A stretch of DNA of 64,000 nucleotides from Clostridium caldaquaticum (GCF_023806125.1 NZ_JAMSKT010000015.1:1-64000), one strand, 5' to 3'. Numbered from the stretch's first letter, positions 1 through 9,549 are shown. Translations and numbers: made by a program. Notes: generated from the letters alone by a model not told the origin.

Positions 1-78
1 CCGAACACGATGGTTAAGCTTCACAGTGCCGATGGTACTGCAGGGGAGGCTCTGTGGAAGAGTAGGTCGTTGCCAGGT
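1..78 (+). rRNA. rrf: 5S ribosomal RNA, 3' end (partial)
   Basis: The first bases match the conserved 3' half of bacterial 5S rRNA: the CCGAACACGATGGTTAAG segment, the GATGGTACTGC helix and the closing GAGTAGGTCGTTGCCAGG. The 5' half lies outside the window, so a ribosomal RNA operon probably ends here. A rho-independent terminator follows within about ten bases. No tRNA gene is visible behind it. Confidence 0.93.
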
Positions 79-83
79 TATAA

Positions 84-116
84 AAAACACTAAGTAAAAA
101 CTTAGTGTTTTTTTCT
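84..116 (+). terminator. Rho-independent terminator of the rRNA operon
   Basis: An 11-bp stem, AAAACACTAAG paired with CTTAGTGTTTT, encloses a TAAAAA loop and runs into a T-rich tract. It sits directly behind the 5S rRNA. Between it and the next gene at 419 lie about 300 bases of AT-rich DNA in which only a promoter (348-376) is recognisable. Confidence 0.9.
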
Positions 117-347
117 TTTTTGCAAAAAAGTTTCCTATAGAATTACTATGCTTGAAATCGTCGTTTTGAAATTATCAATTTATAACTTAAATATTGAAAA
201 AAATGCACAATATAAAACATTTTTTTCGTTTACATTAACGAAATATTAAAAACAATTATCTAGATAATTAAAGTATTTAATTTGAAGCAGCGTTTAAATA
301 TTATAATGTTATAATATATTTTTGTAGGCAATATAAGAGGTTTTTTA

Positions 348-376
348 TTGGCTTGCTTCTAATAAAAGAGTATAAT
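348..376 (+). promoter_or_regulatory. Sigma-A type promoter of the EAL-domain gene
   Basis: TTGGCT (348-353) and TATAAT (371-376) are separated by exactly 17 bases, about 40 bases before the EAL gene. No c-di-GMP riboswitch signature was seen in the short leader. Confidence 0.6.
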
Positions 377-418
377 ATAACAAATATATAAATTCGATAT
401 AAGTGAAGGGAAAAGAAC

Positions 419-1657
419 ATGAAAGAAGTTACTAGTACTATTTTAAATAATATTATAGAAGAAGAATCTATAGAAGTGCATTATCAGCCTGTAGTTTCCA
501 TAGTCAAAAAATCAACTATAGGACTAGAGGGATTAAGTAGAGGAGTTTTTGAAAATGAACTTATAGATCCCCTTTCATTATTTAAAAAAGCATCTAAGGA
601 TAAAAAAAACGTATTGCTTGATAGAATATGCAGAGAAAAAGTTATTGAAAATTTTTGTGAAATTTATTTAAAACATAAAGATATGTTATTGTTTTTAAAT
701 ATTGATATTTCTACTATGACAGATGAAACAGTAGGTTCAGGATTTGTTATAAATCTTGTCAATAAATATAATATTAAGCCTGGGAATATAGTTTTGGAAT
801 TTGTTGAATCAAAAGTAAGTAATGTTCAAGCTCTTACCAGGTTTATTGAAACTTATAGAAATTATGGCTTTTTAATAGCATTAGATGATATAGGTTCTGG
901 ACGTTCAAATCTTGATAGAATTGCTATTGTAAGACCAGATATAATCAAAATAGATATGGCTATAGTAAAAGAAATTCATATTGATTATTACAAGCAGGAA
1001 GTTTTTAAATCCCTTGTAAGTCTTTCTAAAACTCTTGGAGCAATGGTTGTAGCTGAGGGGATTGAAACTGAAGAGGAAGCAATGAAAGCTATTGAGCTTG
1101 GTGCTGATATGCTTCAGGGATATTACTTTGCTACTCCGCAAAAAATATCAAGCAGCATGATTAAAACCTTTAATCAGCCTATTAGAAAGGTTGCTTCCCA
1201 CTATTCTACTTATCTTGAAGAAAAAATACGTCAGCAGAAAACAAAATCAAAAGAATATGGTGATATAATTAAAGATATTTTAAATGAAATTTCTCAGGTG
1301 GATGAAAGAAGATTTGATTATAAATTATTTGAAATAATTAATAATTATAAAATTATTGAATGTATCTATATTTTAAACCCAGAAGGTATACAAGTTACTG
1401 ATACAGTATCTGCTTATGGCAATTATTTAAAGCGAAAAAGTCTTATATTTAAGCCTGCTAAAAAAGGCGAAGATCATTCTTTGAAAAAGTATTATTATTT
1501 TCTTAAAAATATGAAAGTAAGTAAGTATCTTACAGAACCTTATATTTCAAATGCTACAGGAAACTTATGTATGACTATGTCCTGTGTATTTAAGAGTATT
1601 GATAATAAAAAGTTTATACTTTGTATAGACTTAAATCCGGATTACTTTAACATATAG
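419..1657 (+). CDS. EAL-domain c-di-GMP phosphodiesterase-like protein (YkuI type)
   Basis: The 412-residue cytoplasmic protein has an EAL domain over about residues 1-250. Visible motifs are GLEGLSRG (the EAL signature, here EGL), VLEFVES, LDDIGSGRSNLDR, VVAEGIE and LQGYYF, so most metal- and substrate-binding positions look present. EAL domains hydrolyse or bind c-di-GMP. The C-terminal about 150 residues resemble the PAS-like sensory domain of B. subtilis YkuI, which has nearly the same length (407). EGL in place of EAL and DDIG in place of DDFG leave open whether it is an enzyme or a receptor. The gene is monocistronic. AGTGAAGGG precedes the ATG. It has no membrane segment. Confidence 0.8.
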   Translation: MKEVTSTILNNIIEEESIEVHYQPVVSIVKKSTIGLEGLSRGVFENELIDPLSLFKKASKDKKNVLLDRICREKVIENFCEIYLKHKDMLLFLNIDISTMTDETVGSGFVINLVNKYNIKPGNIVLEFVESKVSNVQALTRFIETYRNYGFLIALDDIGSGRSNLDRIAIVRPDIIKIDMAIVKEIHIDYYKQEVFKSLVSLSKTLGAMVVAEGIETEEEAMKAIELGADMLQGYYFATPQKISSSMIKTFNQPIRKVASHYSTYLEEKIRQQKTKSKEYGDIIKDILNEISQVDERRFDYKLFEIINNYKIIECIYILNPEGIQVTDTVSAYGNYLKRKSLIFKPAKKGEDHSLKKYYYFLKNMKVSKYLTEPYISNATGNLCMTMSCVFKSIDNKKFILCIDLNPDYFNI

Positions 1658-1924
1658 ATTATAGATATACATGTAAGTGCAAAATGAAAGGTTAAGCCTG
1701 GAGTTTTGCATTTTGTTTTAAAAAGTCGAAGTTGTATTAATATACATATGAATTATTTCAAATAAATAATTGCAAAAATAACTTGAAATTTTGTCGGATT
1801 TTATGATAATATATATTAGAATTGAATAAAATTAAAAAAATATTGCATTTGTTTTTGAATAATAGTTAATTGCAATTTATTATAATGAAAGTTTTACAAA
1901 TAAAAAATTAGGCGGTGACTTAAG

Positions 1925-2650
1925 TTGATAGAATTTCAAGGGGTTCATAAGTATTACGGAAATTTACATGTACTAAAAGGTATTGATTTAAAAGTTCAAA
2001 GCGGAGAAAAGCTTGTTATTATCGGACCAAGCGGTTCAGGGAAAAGTACTCTTATTAGAGGTATCAACCTTCTAGAGAGACCTGATGAAGGTAAAATTAT
2101 TGTAGATGGTGTTGATATAACAGCGCCTAAAGCTCCAATAACAAAGGTAAGACAATCTTTAGCAATGGTTTTTCAACAGTTTAACTTATACCCACATAAA
2201 ACAGTTTTAGAAAATGTAACCTTAGCACCTATATTAGTTAAAAAGGTTCCTAAAAAGGAAGCAGAAGAATCAGGTATGGCATTTTTAGAAAGGGTTGGAC
2301 TTAAGGATAAAGCATCTTCATATCCATCTCAGCTTTCAGGAGGTCAGCAGCAGAGAGTTGCTATAGCCAGAGCATTAAATATGAAGCCAAAGGTACTTTT
2401 ATTTGATGAACCAACTTCAGCTTTAGATCCAGAGATGATTCAGGAAGTGCTTGATGTAATGGCTGACCTTGCAAACGAAGGTATCACAATGGTAGTTGTA
2501 ACTCATGAAATGGGCTTTGCAAGAAAGGTTGCAGATAGAGTTATTTTTGTGGATCAAGGAAAAATTCTTGAAGAAGGGCCTCCAGAGCACTTCTTTACTA
2601 ATCCAAGCCATGAAAGAACTAAATTATTTTTAAGCAGAATAATGCACTAA
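1925..2650 (+). CDS. glnQ: Polar amino acid ABC transporter, ATP-binding protein (GlnQ family)
   Basis: This 241-residue ATPase energises uptake of a polar amino acid. It has Walker [10 protein letters not shown] (near residue 36), the Q-loop [10 protein letters not shown], signature LSGGQQQR, Walker [15 protein letters not shown] and the switch histidine [19 protein letters not shown] is characteristic of the GlnQ/HisP amino-acid subfamily. The start is a TTG behind AGGCGGTGAC. It is the first gene of a four-gene operon with a binding lipoprotein and two permeases, a complete ABC importer. The substrate (Gln, Glu, Asp, Arg or Cys) cannot be fixed from the sequence. Confidence 0.93.
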   Translation: MIEFQGVHKYYGNLHVLKGIDLKVQSGEKLVIIGPSGSGKSTLIRGINLLERPDEGKIIVDGVDITAPKAPITKVRQSLAMVFQQFNLYPHKTVLENVTLAPILVKKVPKKEAEESGMAFLERVGLKDKASSYPSQLSGGQQQRVAIARALNMKPKVLLFDEPTSALDPEMIQEVLDVMADLANEGITMVVVTHEMGFARKVADRVIFVDQGKILEEGPPEHFFTNPSHERTKLFLSRIMH

Positions 2651-2676
2651 ATTATAGAATTTAAGGGGGAAATAAA

Positions 2677-3486
2677 ATGAAAAAAGGTAAGTTAATAATC
2701 GGAGGATTACTTGTTTCATTAGCAGTTGCATTTACTGGCTGCTCTTCAACACAATCAAAGGCAGTTGGAACAGGTGAAGCAAAAGATATTAAAGCAATAA
2801 AAGATAGAGGAGTACTTAAAGTAGGAGTTAAGGTGGACGTACCAAAGTTTGGTTATAAAGATCCATCTACTTCAAAGATTGAAGGTTTTGAGGTTGACAT
2901 AGCAAAGGCAGTAGCAAAGAAAATACTTGGTGATGAAAATAAGATTGAGCTTCAGGCTGTAAATGCAAAGACTAGAGGACCTTTACTTGATAGCGGAGAA
3001 GTAGATATGATAGCTGCAACCTTTACTATTACAGAAGAAAGAAAGAAGAGTTATAATTTCTCTGATTCTTATTTTACAGATGGTGTTGCTTTAATGGTTA
3101 AGAAAGCTTCAGGTATAACTGATTTGAAAGGTCTAGATGGAAAGAAAATAGGAGTTGCTCAAAGTTCAACAAGTAAGAAGTCACTTCAAGAAGCAGCAGA
3201 TAAGGAAGGAATTAAACTTACATTTTCAGAGTTTGGAAGTTATCCTGAACTTAAGGCAGCTTTAGATAGTGGACGTATAGACTGTTTTTCAGTAGATGGA
3301 GCAATACTAAACGGATATGTAGATGATTCAACAGTTATATTAGAACAGCGCTTTACTCCACAAGAATACGGAGTAGCATCTAAAAAAGGAAACGATGCAT
3401 TAGCTAAAGTGATAAACGATACAATAAATGAAATGAAGAAGTCTGGAGAAATTGATAACCTTCTTAAGAAGTGGGGTATAAAATAG
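2677..3486 (+). CDS. Amino acid ABC transporter, substrate-binding lipoprotein
   Basis: The 269-residue precursor begins with a lipoprotein signal peptide: MKKGK, a hydrophobic stretch, then AFTGC with Cys22 as the predicted lipidated residue. The mature part has the periplasmic-binding-protein fold 3 pattern, for example GVLKVGVKVDVPKFGY, KIEGFEVDIAKAVAKKI, DMIAATFTITEERKKSY and LKGLDGKKIGVAQSST. It should capture a polar amino acid outside the membrane and hand it to the two permeases downstream. It starts behind AAGGGGG, 26 bases after the ATPase gene, and its TAG stop overlaps the preferred GTG start of the next gene. Confidence 0.92.
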   Translation: MKKGKLIIGGLLVSLAVAFTGCSSTQSKAVGTGEAKDIKAIKDRGVLKVGVKVDVPKFGYKDPSTSKIEGFEVDIAKAVAKKILGDENKIELQAVNAKTRGPLLDSGEVDMIAATFTITEERKKSYNFSDSYFTDGVALMVKKASGITDLKGLDGKKIGVAQSSTSKKSLQEAADKEGIKLTFSEFGSYPELKAALDSGRIDCFSVDGAILNGYVDDSTVILEQRFTPQEYGVASKKGNDALAKVINDTINEMKKSGEIDNLLKKWGIK

Positions 3487-4157
3487 TGACAGGTCCATTT
3501 GCTTTATTTAAATGGGAAGCCTTATTTCAAGATTGGACTATTTTTGCACAAGGCTTTTTTACAACTATTTTAATATCTTTATCTGCACTTGCTTTAGCTA
3601 TATGCCTAGGAATTATCTTTGGTGTGTTTGGAGCGCTGCATTATAAAATTCCTAGAACAATAAGTAAAATTTATGTATCAATAATACAAAATACACCATT
3701 AGTTATTCAGATATTTTTTCTATATAACATGCTTCCTCACCTAGGTATTACCCTTCCAGTATTCACTGTTGGAGTGCTGGGAGTTGGCATATACCATGGA
3801 GCCTATATTTCAGAGGTTGTTAGAGGGGGGATTGGAGCAGTACCTGTAGGACAGATGGAATCAGCACTATCTCAAGGTTTTACTCATCTAGAAGGAATGA
3901 GATATATAATACTTCCTCAGGCAATAAGGCTTATGCTTCCGCCTCTTACAAATCAGGCAGTAAGTCTTATTAAAAATACTTCTGTTATGGCGATGATTGC
4001 TGGGGGAGATTTAATGTACCATGCAGATTCATGGGCAAGCAATAATCTTTACTATGGACCAGGCTATGTTGCAACAGCTATACTGTATCTTCTGCTTTGT
4101 TTACCTTTAGCTAAGTTTGCAGTAAGATTAGAGAAGAGAATCGGGGTGGCACGATGA
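3486..4157 (+). CDS. Amino acid ABC transporter permease (His/Glu/Gln family), first subunit
   Basis: This 223-residue membrane protein has about five membrane segments. The EAA loop reads [20 protein letters not shown], the ATPase docking site of HisM/GlnP-type permeases. I chose the GTG at 3486, which overlaps the previous TAG and lies a good distance from GTGGGG. A GTG at 3471 in the same frame would place five residues inside the binding-protein gene without a clear ribosome site. The gene ends in an ATGA overlap with the second permease, consistent with translational coupling and a heterodimeric channel. Confidence 0.88.
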   Translation: MTGPFALFKWEALFQDWTIFAQGFFTTILISLSALALAICLGIIFGVFGALHYKIPRTISKIYVSIIQNTPLVIQIFFLYNMLPHLGITLPVFTVGVLGVGIYHGAYISEVVRGGIGAVPVGQMESALSQGFTHLEGMRYIILPQAIRLMLPPLTNQAVSLIKNTSVMAMIAGGDLMYHADSWASNNLYYGPGYVATAILYLLLCLPLAKFAVRLEKRIGVAR

Positions 4158-4807
4158 TAAGTGAACTTTTTAAATTGGAATTGCTTTTGTTTTTACTTAA
4201 GGGTTTAGGTACCACCCTATATATAGCTGCTATGACTATAATATTCAGTATCATATTTGGAGTAATTCTTGGGATTGCTCGTTATATAAACAATAAAGTT
4301 ATCAGCAGAATTGCTGGTGTATATATTGAAGTAATTCGTAATACACCATTGCTTTTATTCATACTGGCTGTAAGGTTTATGACTAGTCTTAAGCCTATTA
4401 ATGCTGGTATAACAGCTATGACTTTATTTACTAGTGCTATAATTGCGGAGGTAGTTCGTGCAGGAATAGCTTCTGTTCATAAGGGTCAGTGGGAGGCTGC
4501 TGAGTCTCAAGGGCTTACTTATACACAGACGCTTTTTCACATAATTTTACCTCAGGCTTTTCATAATGTACTTCCACCTTTGTTCTCAACCTTTATCACT
4601 GTTATTAAGGATACTTCGTTTGTATGGGCAGTTGGCATTGAGGAGTTGACAGGAAAGGGAATAATTATAATGGGACAGTATGCTTCAACGGTTCAAGTTT
4701 TCGCTATTTTTGGTATGCTTGGAGCTATTTATTTTGTTATCAACTATTTATTATCAATAATTGCTCATATGCAGCAGCTTAAGGTTGCTAGTTTAAGAAG
4801 AAAATAA
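4154..4807 (+). CDS. Amino acid ABC transporter permease (His/Glu/Gln family), second subunit
   Basis: A 217-residue partner permease. Its N-terminal segment [17 protein letters not shown] is the usual start of the family's transmembrane domain, and the EAA loop is [20 protein letters not shown]. It overlaps the upstream permease by four bases (ATGA), with GGGGTGG upstream as ribosome site. It is the last gene of the importer operon, and a strong terminator begins inside its stop region. Two different permeases with one ATPase match the GlnPQ/HisQMP arrangement. Confidence 0.9.
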   Translation: MISELFKLELLLFLLKGLGTTLYIAAMTIIFSIIFGVILGIARYINNKVISRIAGVYIEVIRNTPLLLFILAVRFMTSLKPINAGITAMTLFTSAIIAEVVRAGIASVHKGQWEAAESQGLTYTQTLFHIILPQAFHNVLPPLFSTFITVIKDTSFVWAVGIEELTGKGIIIMGQYASTVQVFAIFGMLGAIYFVINYLLSIIAHMQQLKVASLRRK

Positions 4808-4840
4808 AAAGGAAGGAGGTTTTTCTCCTTCCTTTTTATT
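4806..4840. terminator. Bidirectional terminator between the amino-acid ABC operon and gatB
   Basis: The 13-bp stem AAAAAGGAAGGAG / CTCCTTCCTTTTT has a 6-base loop and T tracts on both strands. It sits between convergent genes and can end both transcripts. Confidence 0.9.
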
Positions 4841-4874
4841 TTTAGTATTAAATTACCGCTACAATAATATCAGG

Positions 4875-6320
4875 TTAATTCAATCGTTCTTTTAATCTTA
4901 ATTCTAATAGTTTTTTTGCAACCTTAGGATTTGCTTTTCCTTTTGATGCTTTCATAAGCTGACCCATTAAGAAGCCTGCAGCTTGAGTTTTTCCAGAAGC
5001 GTAGCTTGCAATAGAGTCTGGATTGCTGTCTAATATTTCAGCAATAATTTTTTCAAGCTCTCCTGTGTCGCTTATTTGTGAGAGCCCCTTTTCTTTTACT
5101 ATTTCTTCAGCGTTCTTCCCGCTATTAAACATTTCTTCAAAAACTTCTTTTCCAGCGGTGTTGCTTATTCTTCCTGATTCTATGAGGGTTAGAAGTTCAC
5201 AAAGTGATTTCGGCTGTACTGGAATTTGTTCTGAGGGAATTTCTTTTTCTTTAAGGAGCCTTAAAATGTCTCCAAGCACCCAGTTTGCAGCTGTTTTAGG
5301 GTTTGCACCAATAGTTAAGACTTCTTCATAAAAATGAGATAGTGCCTTATCGTCTACTATAATTGAAGCCTCTTTTTCTGAAAGACCGTACTGTTTTAGG
5401 AATCTTTCCTGCTTTTGTGCTGGCATCTCAGGAAGACTATTTTTTATTCTCTCGATTTGTTCTTCTGCAATTATAATGGGAAGCAGGTCTGGTTCTGGAA
5501 AATATCTGTAGTCATGTGCATCTTCTTTTGAACGCATAGGTACAGTTCTTCCTTTTCCACTGTCCCAACGCCTTGTTTCCTGTTTTATTTTATATTCTTC
5601 TCCATAAGTGTATAGCTCTCTTTGACGGCTTTCTTCTTTCTCCAGTGCCTTTTGAAGCTCTTTAAAGGAATTAATGTTCTTTAGCTCTACTTTTGTATTA
5701 TAAGTTTCCTGACCAAACTTTCTTAATGATATATTTGCATCACATCTTAAAGAACCTTGTTCCATTCTGCAGTCTGAAATCTCAGCATATTCAAGTATTG
5801 ACTTGAGTGTTTTAAGAAAGATAACAGCTTCCTTAGGGGAACGCAAATCAGGTTCTGTTACAATTTCTATAAGAGGTACTCCAACTCGGTTATAGTCGAT
5901 AAGAGAAACAGGCTCATCTTCCAGGTGCAAAAGCTTACCTGCATCTTCTTCTATGTGAATTCTGTTTATTCTTATTTTTTTCTTTACGCCTTCTATATCT
6001 ATTTCCACATAGCCTCCGCTGCAGATAGGCAAATCAAATTGTGAAGTCTGAAAAGCCTTAGGAAGATCAGGGTAGAAGTAGTTTTTACGATCCATTTTAT
6101 TCAGTTTATTTATTTTGCAGTTTAATGCAGTGCCAGCTTTTATTGCTAAATTTACTGCTTCCTCGTTAATAACTGGAAGAGTTCCAGGTAGTCCGAGACA
6201 AATCGGACAGGTATTGGCGTTTGGCTTTGCACCAAATTCTGTGGAACAGGAACAAAATAATTTAGACTTAGTGTGCAATTCAGCATGTATTTCAACACCT
6301 ATTATAGTTTCAAAACTCAT
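4875..6320 (-). CDS. gatB: Asp-tRNA(Asn)/Glu-tRNA(Gln) amidotransferase subunit B
   Basis: The 481-residue GatB activates the side-chain carboxyl of mischarged Glu-tRNA(Gln) or Asp-tRNA(Asn) with ATP and receives ammonia from GatA. Seen: FETIIGVEIHAELHTKSKLF at the N-terminus, a Cys cluster (FCSCS and CPICLG) at about residues 22-42, and RKNYFYPDLPKAFQTSQFD. A helical YqeY-like tail contains AAGFLMGQLMKASKGKANP. Length and motifs are normal. It is the last gene of the aspS-gatC-gatA-gatB operon, 25 bases after gatA, with AAAGGAGG before the ATG. Confidence 0.97.
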   Translation of the reverse strand: MSFETIIGVEIHAELHTKSKLFCSCSTEFGAKPNANTCPICLGLPGTLPVINEEAVNLAIKAGTALNCKINKLNKMDRKNYFYPDLPKAFQTSQFDLPICSGGYVEIDIEGVKKKIRINRIHIEEDAGKLLHLEDEPVSLIDYNRVGVPLIEIVTEPDLRSPKEAVIFLKTLKSILEYAEISDCRMEQGSLRCDANISLRKFGQETYNTKVELKNINSFKELQKALEKEESRQRELYTYGEEYKIKQETRRWDSGKGRTVPMRSKEDAHDYRYFPEPDLLPIIIAEEQIERIKNSLPEMPAQKQERFLKQYGLSEKEASIIVDDKALSHFYEEVLTIGANPKTAANWVLGDILRLLKEKEIPSEQIPVQPKSLCELLTLIESGRISNTAGKEVFEEMFNSGKNAEEIVKEKGLSQISDTGELEKIIAEILDSNPDSIASYASGKTQAAGFLMGQLMKASKGKANPKVAKKLLELRLKERLN

Positions 6321-6345
6321 TAACTATATCCTCCTTTATTCTAAA

Positions 6346-7809
6346 TTATAGTTCAGGTATTTTATCTGTAAGCTTTAAATCCTGTTCAATAGCATAGGCA
6401 GCTTTGAATATTTTTTCTTCTCCATAGTGAGATCCTATTATTTGAAGACCAATCGGAAGTCCTGTTTTGCTAAAACCGCAGGGCAAAGATAAAGCAGGAA
6501 GTCCAGCTAAATTTATATTAACTGTATATATATCCGCAAGATACATTTCAAGTGGATTGTGGCTCTTTTCTCCACTTTTAAAAGGAAGAATAGGAGATAC
6601 AGGACTTAGTATAATATCATACTTTTCAAAAGCAGCTTTAAACTGTTCCTTGATTTTCTTTTTAAGTTTCTGTGCTCTGCTATAGTAAGCATCGTAATAA
6701 CCAGAGGAAAGGGCATAGGTTCCAAGCATTATTCTTCTTTTAACTTCTCTTCCAAAGGCTTCACTTCTGCTTCTTTCCATTAAATCATCTATTCCGTCAA
6801 ATTCTTTTGGTCTATATCCGTATCTTATTCCGTCAAATCTTGCAAGGTTTGAGCTTGCTTCTGCAGAGGAAATTATATAGTATGCAGATAAACCTTCTTC
6901 GGTTACAGGAAGAGATATTTCCTCAACAATAGCACCTAATAGCTTTAATCTTTCTATGCATTCTTTTATAGAAGCAGCTATTTCTTTGTCAAGACCAGCC
7001 TTGAAAAACTCTTTAGGAACTCCAATTTTCATTCCCTTAACGCCGTCTTCCAGGCAGCTTAAATAATCTTCCTTGATTTTATGTTTTACTGAAGTGTTAT
7101 CAAGAGGGTCATTTCCTTGAATTACTTCGAGAGTTAAAGCGCAGTCTTTAACAGTTTTTGAAAAAGGCCCAATTTGGTCTAAAGAGGAACCAAAGGCAAT
7201 AAGACCAAATCTGGAAACTAGGCCATAGGTTGGCTTAAGTCCTACAACACCGCAAAAGGCTGCAGGCTGTCTTATGGAACCCCCAGTATCAGAGCCTAAA
7301 GAAACTGGAGCTATGCCAGCGGAAACTACTGCCGCAGAACCTCCTGAGGAACCGCCAGGAACTCTTTCAAGGTCCCAAGGATTTTTAGTTTTCTTAAAAG
7401 CTGAGTTCTCTGTAGAAGAACCCATTGCAAACTCATCCATGTTTGTTTTTCCTATTATTATTGCATCAGCTTCCTTAAGTTTCTTTATTACTGTGGCATC
7501 ATAAGGAGGTATAAAATCATGAAGCATTTTGGAGGCACAAGTAGTTTTTACTCCATCAGTACATATATTATCCTTAATAGCTATAGGAACTCCTGCAAAT
7601 TTTCCGAGGGGCTTACCGGTTTTAACTTTTTCATCTATCTTTCTTGCCTGCAAAAGTGCATCTTCCTTACATAGTGTAATATAGGCATCCACCTTTGGTT
7701 CTATTGTCTTTATTCTTTCAAAAAGAGAGGTTATAACTTCCTCAGCGGTAAATTCTTTATGGGCAATACCGCTTTTTATTTGGTGTACAGTCATGGTTTC
7801 TATTTTCAT
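6346..7809 (-). CDS. gatA: Asp-tRNA(Asn)/Glu-tRNA(Gln) amidotransferase subunit A (glutaminase)
   Basis: The 487-residue GatA releases ammonia from glutamine or asparagine for GatB. It carries the amidase signature with the Ser-cisSer-Lys triad: the lysine in GVPIAIKDNI, PGGSSGGSAAVVSAG and GSDTGGSIRQPAAFCG. KTNMDEFAMGSSTE precedes the signature, and the C-terminus has LPCGFSKTGLPIGLQIIG. AGGTGG precedes the ATG. It is 14 bases after gatC, in the usual gatC-gatA-gatB order. Confidence 0.97.
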   Translation of the reverse strand: MKIETMTVHQIKSGIAHKEFTAEEVITSLFERIKTIEPKVDAYITLCKEDALLQARKIDEKVKTGKPLGKFAGVPIAIKDNICTDGVKTTCASKMLHDFIPPYDATVIKKLKEADAIIIGKTNMDEFAMGSSTENSAFKKTKNPWDLERVPGGSSGGSAAVVSAGIAPVSLGSDTGGSIRQPAAFCGVVGLKPTYGLVSRFGLIAFGSSLDQIGPFSKTVKDCALTLEVIQGNDPLDNTSVKHKIKEDYLSCLEDGVKGMKIGVPKEFFKAGLDKEIAASIKECIERLKLLGAIVEEISLPVTEEGLSAYYIISSAEASSNLARFDGIRYGYRPKEFDGIDDLMERSRSEAFGREVKRRIMLGTYALSSGYYDAYYSRAQKLKKKIKEQFKAAFEKYDIILSPVSPILPFKSGEKSHNPLEMYLADIYTVNINLAGLPALSLPCGFSKTGLPIGLQIIGSHYGEEKIFKAAYAIEQDLKLTDKIPEL

Positions 7810-7823
7810 ATTTATTTCACCAC

Positions 7824-8111
7824 CTATTCAATTATTTTTGGTACTTTTATACAAGTATTAGTCATGGATTTTACATTTTGGTAAAGTTTTTTCTTGTCTT
7901 CAAAAACAGAAGTTACATCTTTTCTTAGATGGGGCATTAAATCTTCGCTATAAATATCAAGCTGAACATCAGATAAATCAAATTTATCAATGGATTCAAA
8001 ATGATTTAGAATGCCTTCAAATTCTTCTGCCATTTTTTCTGCTTCTTCCTCTGTAAATTTTAATTTTGCAAGCTTTGCAATATAATTAACTTCATCTATA
8101 CTTATTTTCAT
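7824..8111 (-). CDS. gatC: Asp-tRNA(Asn)/Glu-tRNA(Gln) amidotransferase subunit C
   Basis: The 95-residue GatC begins MKISIDEVNYIAKLAKLKFT and continues with the EEEAEKMAEEFEGILNHFE helix typical of this stabilising subunit, which clasps the GatA/GatB interface. Length matches the family (90-100 residues). AAAGGAGG lies nine bases upstream. Coding starts 18 bases after aspS, so the synthetase and amidotransferase are co-expressed, as expected for a transamidation complex. Confidence 0.93.
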   Translation of the reverse strand: MKISIDEVNYIAKLAKLKFTEEEAEKMAEEFEGILNHFESIDKFDLSDVQLDIYSEDLMPHLRKDVTSVFEDKKKLYQNVKSMTNTCIKVPKIIE

Positions 8112-8129
8112 TTATTTATTCCTCCTTTT

Positions 8130-9419
8130 CTATGGTTCTAGTCTTTTCATATCTCGTGGAAGCAGGGTAGCTTCTCTTATATTCTCAAGGTCAAGTATTT
8201 TCATGGTAAGTCTTTCAAGTCCTATGGCAAATCCACCGTGAGGAGGCATGCCGTATTTAAAACTGTCAAGATAGAAGCTGAAGTCATCAGGATTTAAGCC
8301 GAATTTTATTATATTCTCTTTCAGCATTTCATAGTCATGTATTCTTTGTCCTCCTGTTGTAATCTCAAGTCCTTTGTATATAAGGTCAAAGCTTTTAGTG
8401 ACTCCTTCAATTTCGCTGTCTGGCATAGTATACATTGGTCTTTTTGAAACAGGATATTTAGTTAGGAAAACAAAGTCGCTGTGATAGGTTTCTTTAATAT
8501 ACTTAGAAAGCAGTACTTCTCCCTCAGCATCTATATTTCCTACAGGAGATTTCTTGTTGAATTTTTCAAGCAGAAGCTTTTGTACTTCTCCTAATGGTAT
8601 TTTAGGAATTTCTACATTGTCTGGAAGCTCTATATTGTGCATTTGAAGCTCTTCACTGCAGGTTTTCTTTAAATGCTTGAATAAAAAGTTTATAAAGCCT
8701 TCTTCTAGTGTCATTAGGTCAAATTCATCTTTTATAAAGCCCATTTCCACATCGAGGCTAACATATTCGTTTAAGTGTCTCCAGGTGTTGTGAAGCTCAG
8801 CTCTATATGCATGACCTATTTCAAATACTCTTTCAAAGCCTGCTCCTACCATCATCTGCTTGTAAAATTGAGGGCTTTGTGCTAAAAATGCACGTCTGTT
8901 AAAGTAATTAACAGTAAACATTTCAGAGCCGCCTTCTGTGCTGGAGGATATGATCTTAGGAGTATGAATTTCTGAGAATCTTTTTTCTCTAAGATAGAGT
9001 CTGAATGCTTCTGTTATTTCTTCCTGTATTTTAAAAACTGCTCTAAGCTTTGGTCTTCTTAAACTTATTGTTCTATAATCAAGTTGTGTTTCAAGGGCTG
9101 CTTTTATTTTATAGTTATTTATTTCAAAGGGAAGGTTATCGTAGTAGGCTTTTCCTATAACCTGAATACTGTTTACCAGGATTTCTATCCCTCCTGGAGC
9201 TTTTTCGTTAAAAGCTTTCTCACCCAGTACTTCTATACACATTTCAAGTTTGAGACGTTCTTCAAATTTTTTATCCAGCACGAGCTGAATAATCCCTGTT
9301 TTATCTCTTAACTGAATAAAAGTAATTTTTCCAAGATCATGAATTTTATGAATCCATCCTCTTAGAAGCACGCTGGTATCTGTGCTTTCTTTAACTTCGC
9401 AAACATAAGTCCTTTCCAT
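8130..9419 (-). CDS. aspS: Archaeal-type, probably non-discriminating aspartyl-tRNA synthetase (AspRS2)
   Basis: At 429 residues this is the short archaeal/eukaryal-type AspRS, lacking the large insertion of the about 590-residue bacterial type. It has an N-terminal OB-fold anticodon domain (residues 1-100) and a class II catalytic core: FLAQSPQFYKQMM, FEIGHAYRAELHNTWRHLNE and the last motif GGFAIGLERLTMKIL. His24 in GWIHKIHDLG and the Pro in EKAPGGIEI occupy the positions where, from published work recalled here, His and Pro mark enzymes that also charge tRNA(Asn). The Asp-tRNA(Asn) formed would be amidated by GatCAB encoded immediately downstream. AAAGGAGG precedes the ATG. A T-box leader controls the operon. 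Confidence 0.9.
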   Translation of the reverse strand: MERTYVCEVKESTDTSVLLRGWIHKIHDLGKITFIQLRDKTGIIQLVLDKKFEERLKLEMCIEVLGEKAFNEKAPGGIEILVNSIQVIGKAYYDNLPFEINNYKIKAALETQLDYRTISLRRPKLRAVFKIQEEITEAFRLYLREKRFSEIHTPKIISSSTEGGSEMFTVNYFNRRAFLAQSPQFYKQMMVGAGFERVFEIGHAYRAELHNTWRHLNEYVSLDVEMGFIKDEFDLMTLEEGFINFLFKHLKKTCSEELQMHNIELPDNVEIPKIPLGEVQKLLLEKFNKKSPVGNIDAEGEVLLSKYIKETYHSDFVFLTKYPVSKRPMYTMPDSEIEGVTKSFDLIYKGLEITTGGQRIHDYEMLKENIIKFGLNPDDFSFYLDSFKYGMPPHGGFAIGLERLTMKILDLENIREATLLPRDMKRLEP

Positions 9420-9449
9420 AATAAATTCCTCCTTTTTGTGCTAGTAAAT

Positions 9450-9516
9450 AAAAAATCCGTCCCAATACTTTATATAAAAAAGTACTGGGACGGATAAATA
9501 TTCCGCGGTGCCACCC
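9450..9516 (-). terminator. Second (gene-proximal) T-box antiterminator/terminator module
   Basis: A near-consensus T-box (GGGTGGCACCGCGG) precedes the terminator stem ATCCGTCCCAGTACTT / AAGTATTGGGACGGAT with a short loop and a TTTTTTATTT tract. It repeats the layout of the first module, including the TTATCCGT joint, so it looks like a duplication under a single Stem I. Confidence 0.85.
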
Positions 9517-9549
9517 ATATTAGCAAAAATCTTATTAGGTTTATAGGAA

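Noticed and set aside
1855-1886. TTGAAT...TATAAT as a promoter, and an ArgR-like box, before the amino-acid ABC operon
   Set aside because: The hexamers are 20 bases apart, and no ARG-box pattern holds over more than one half-site.
5023-7504. Several plus-strand open frames inside gatB and gatA
   Set aside because: They are shadows of conserved genes on the other strand; their translations have no family features.
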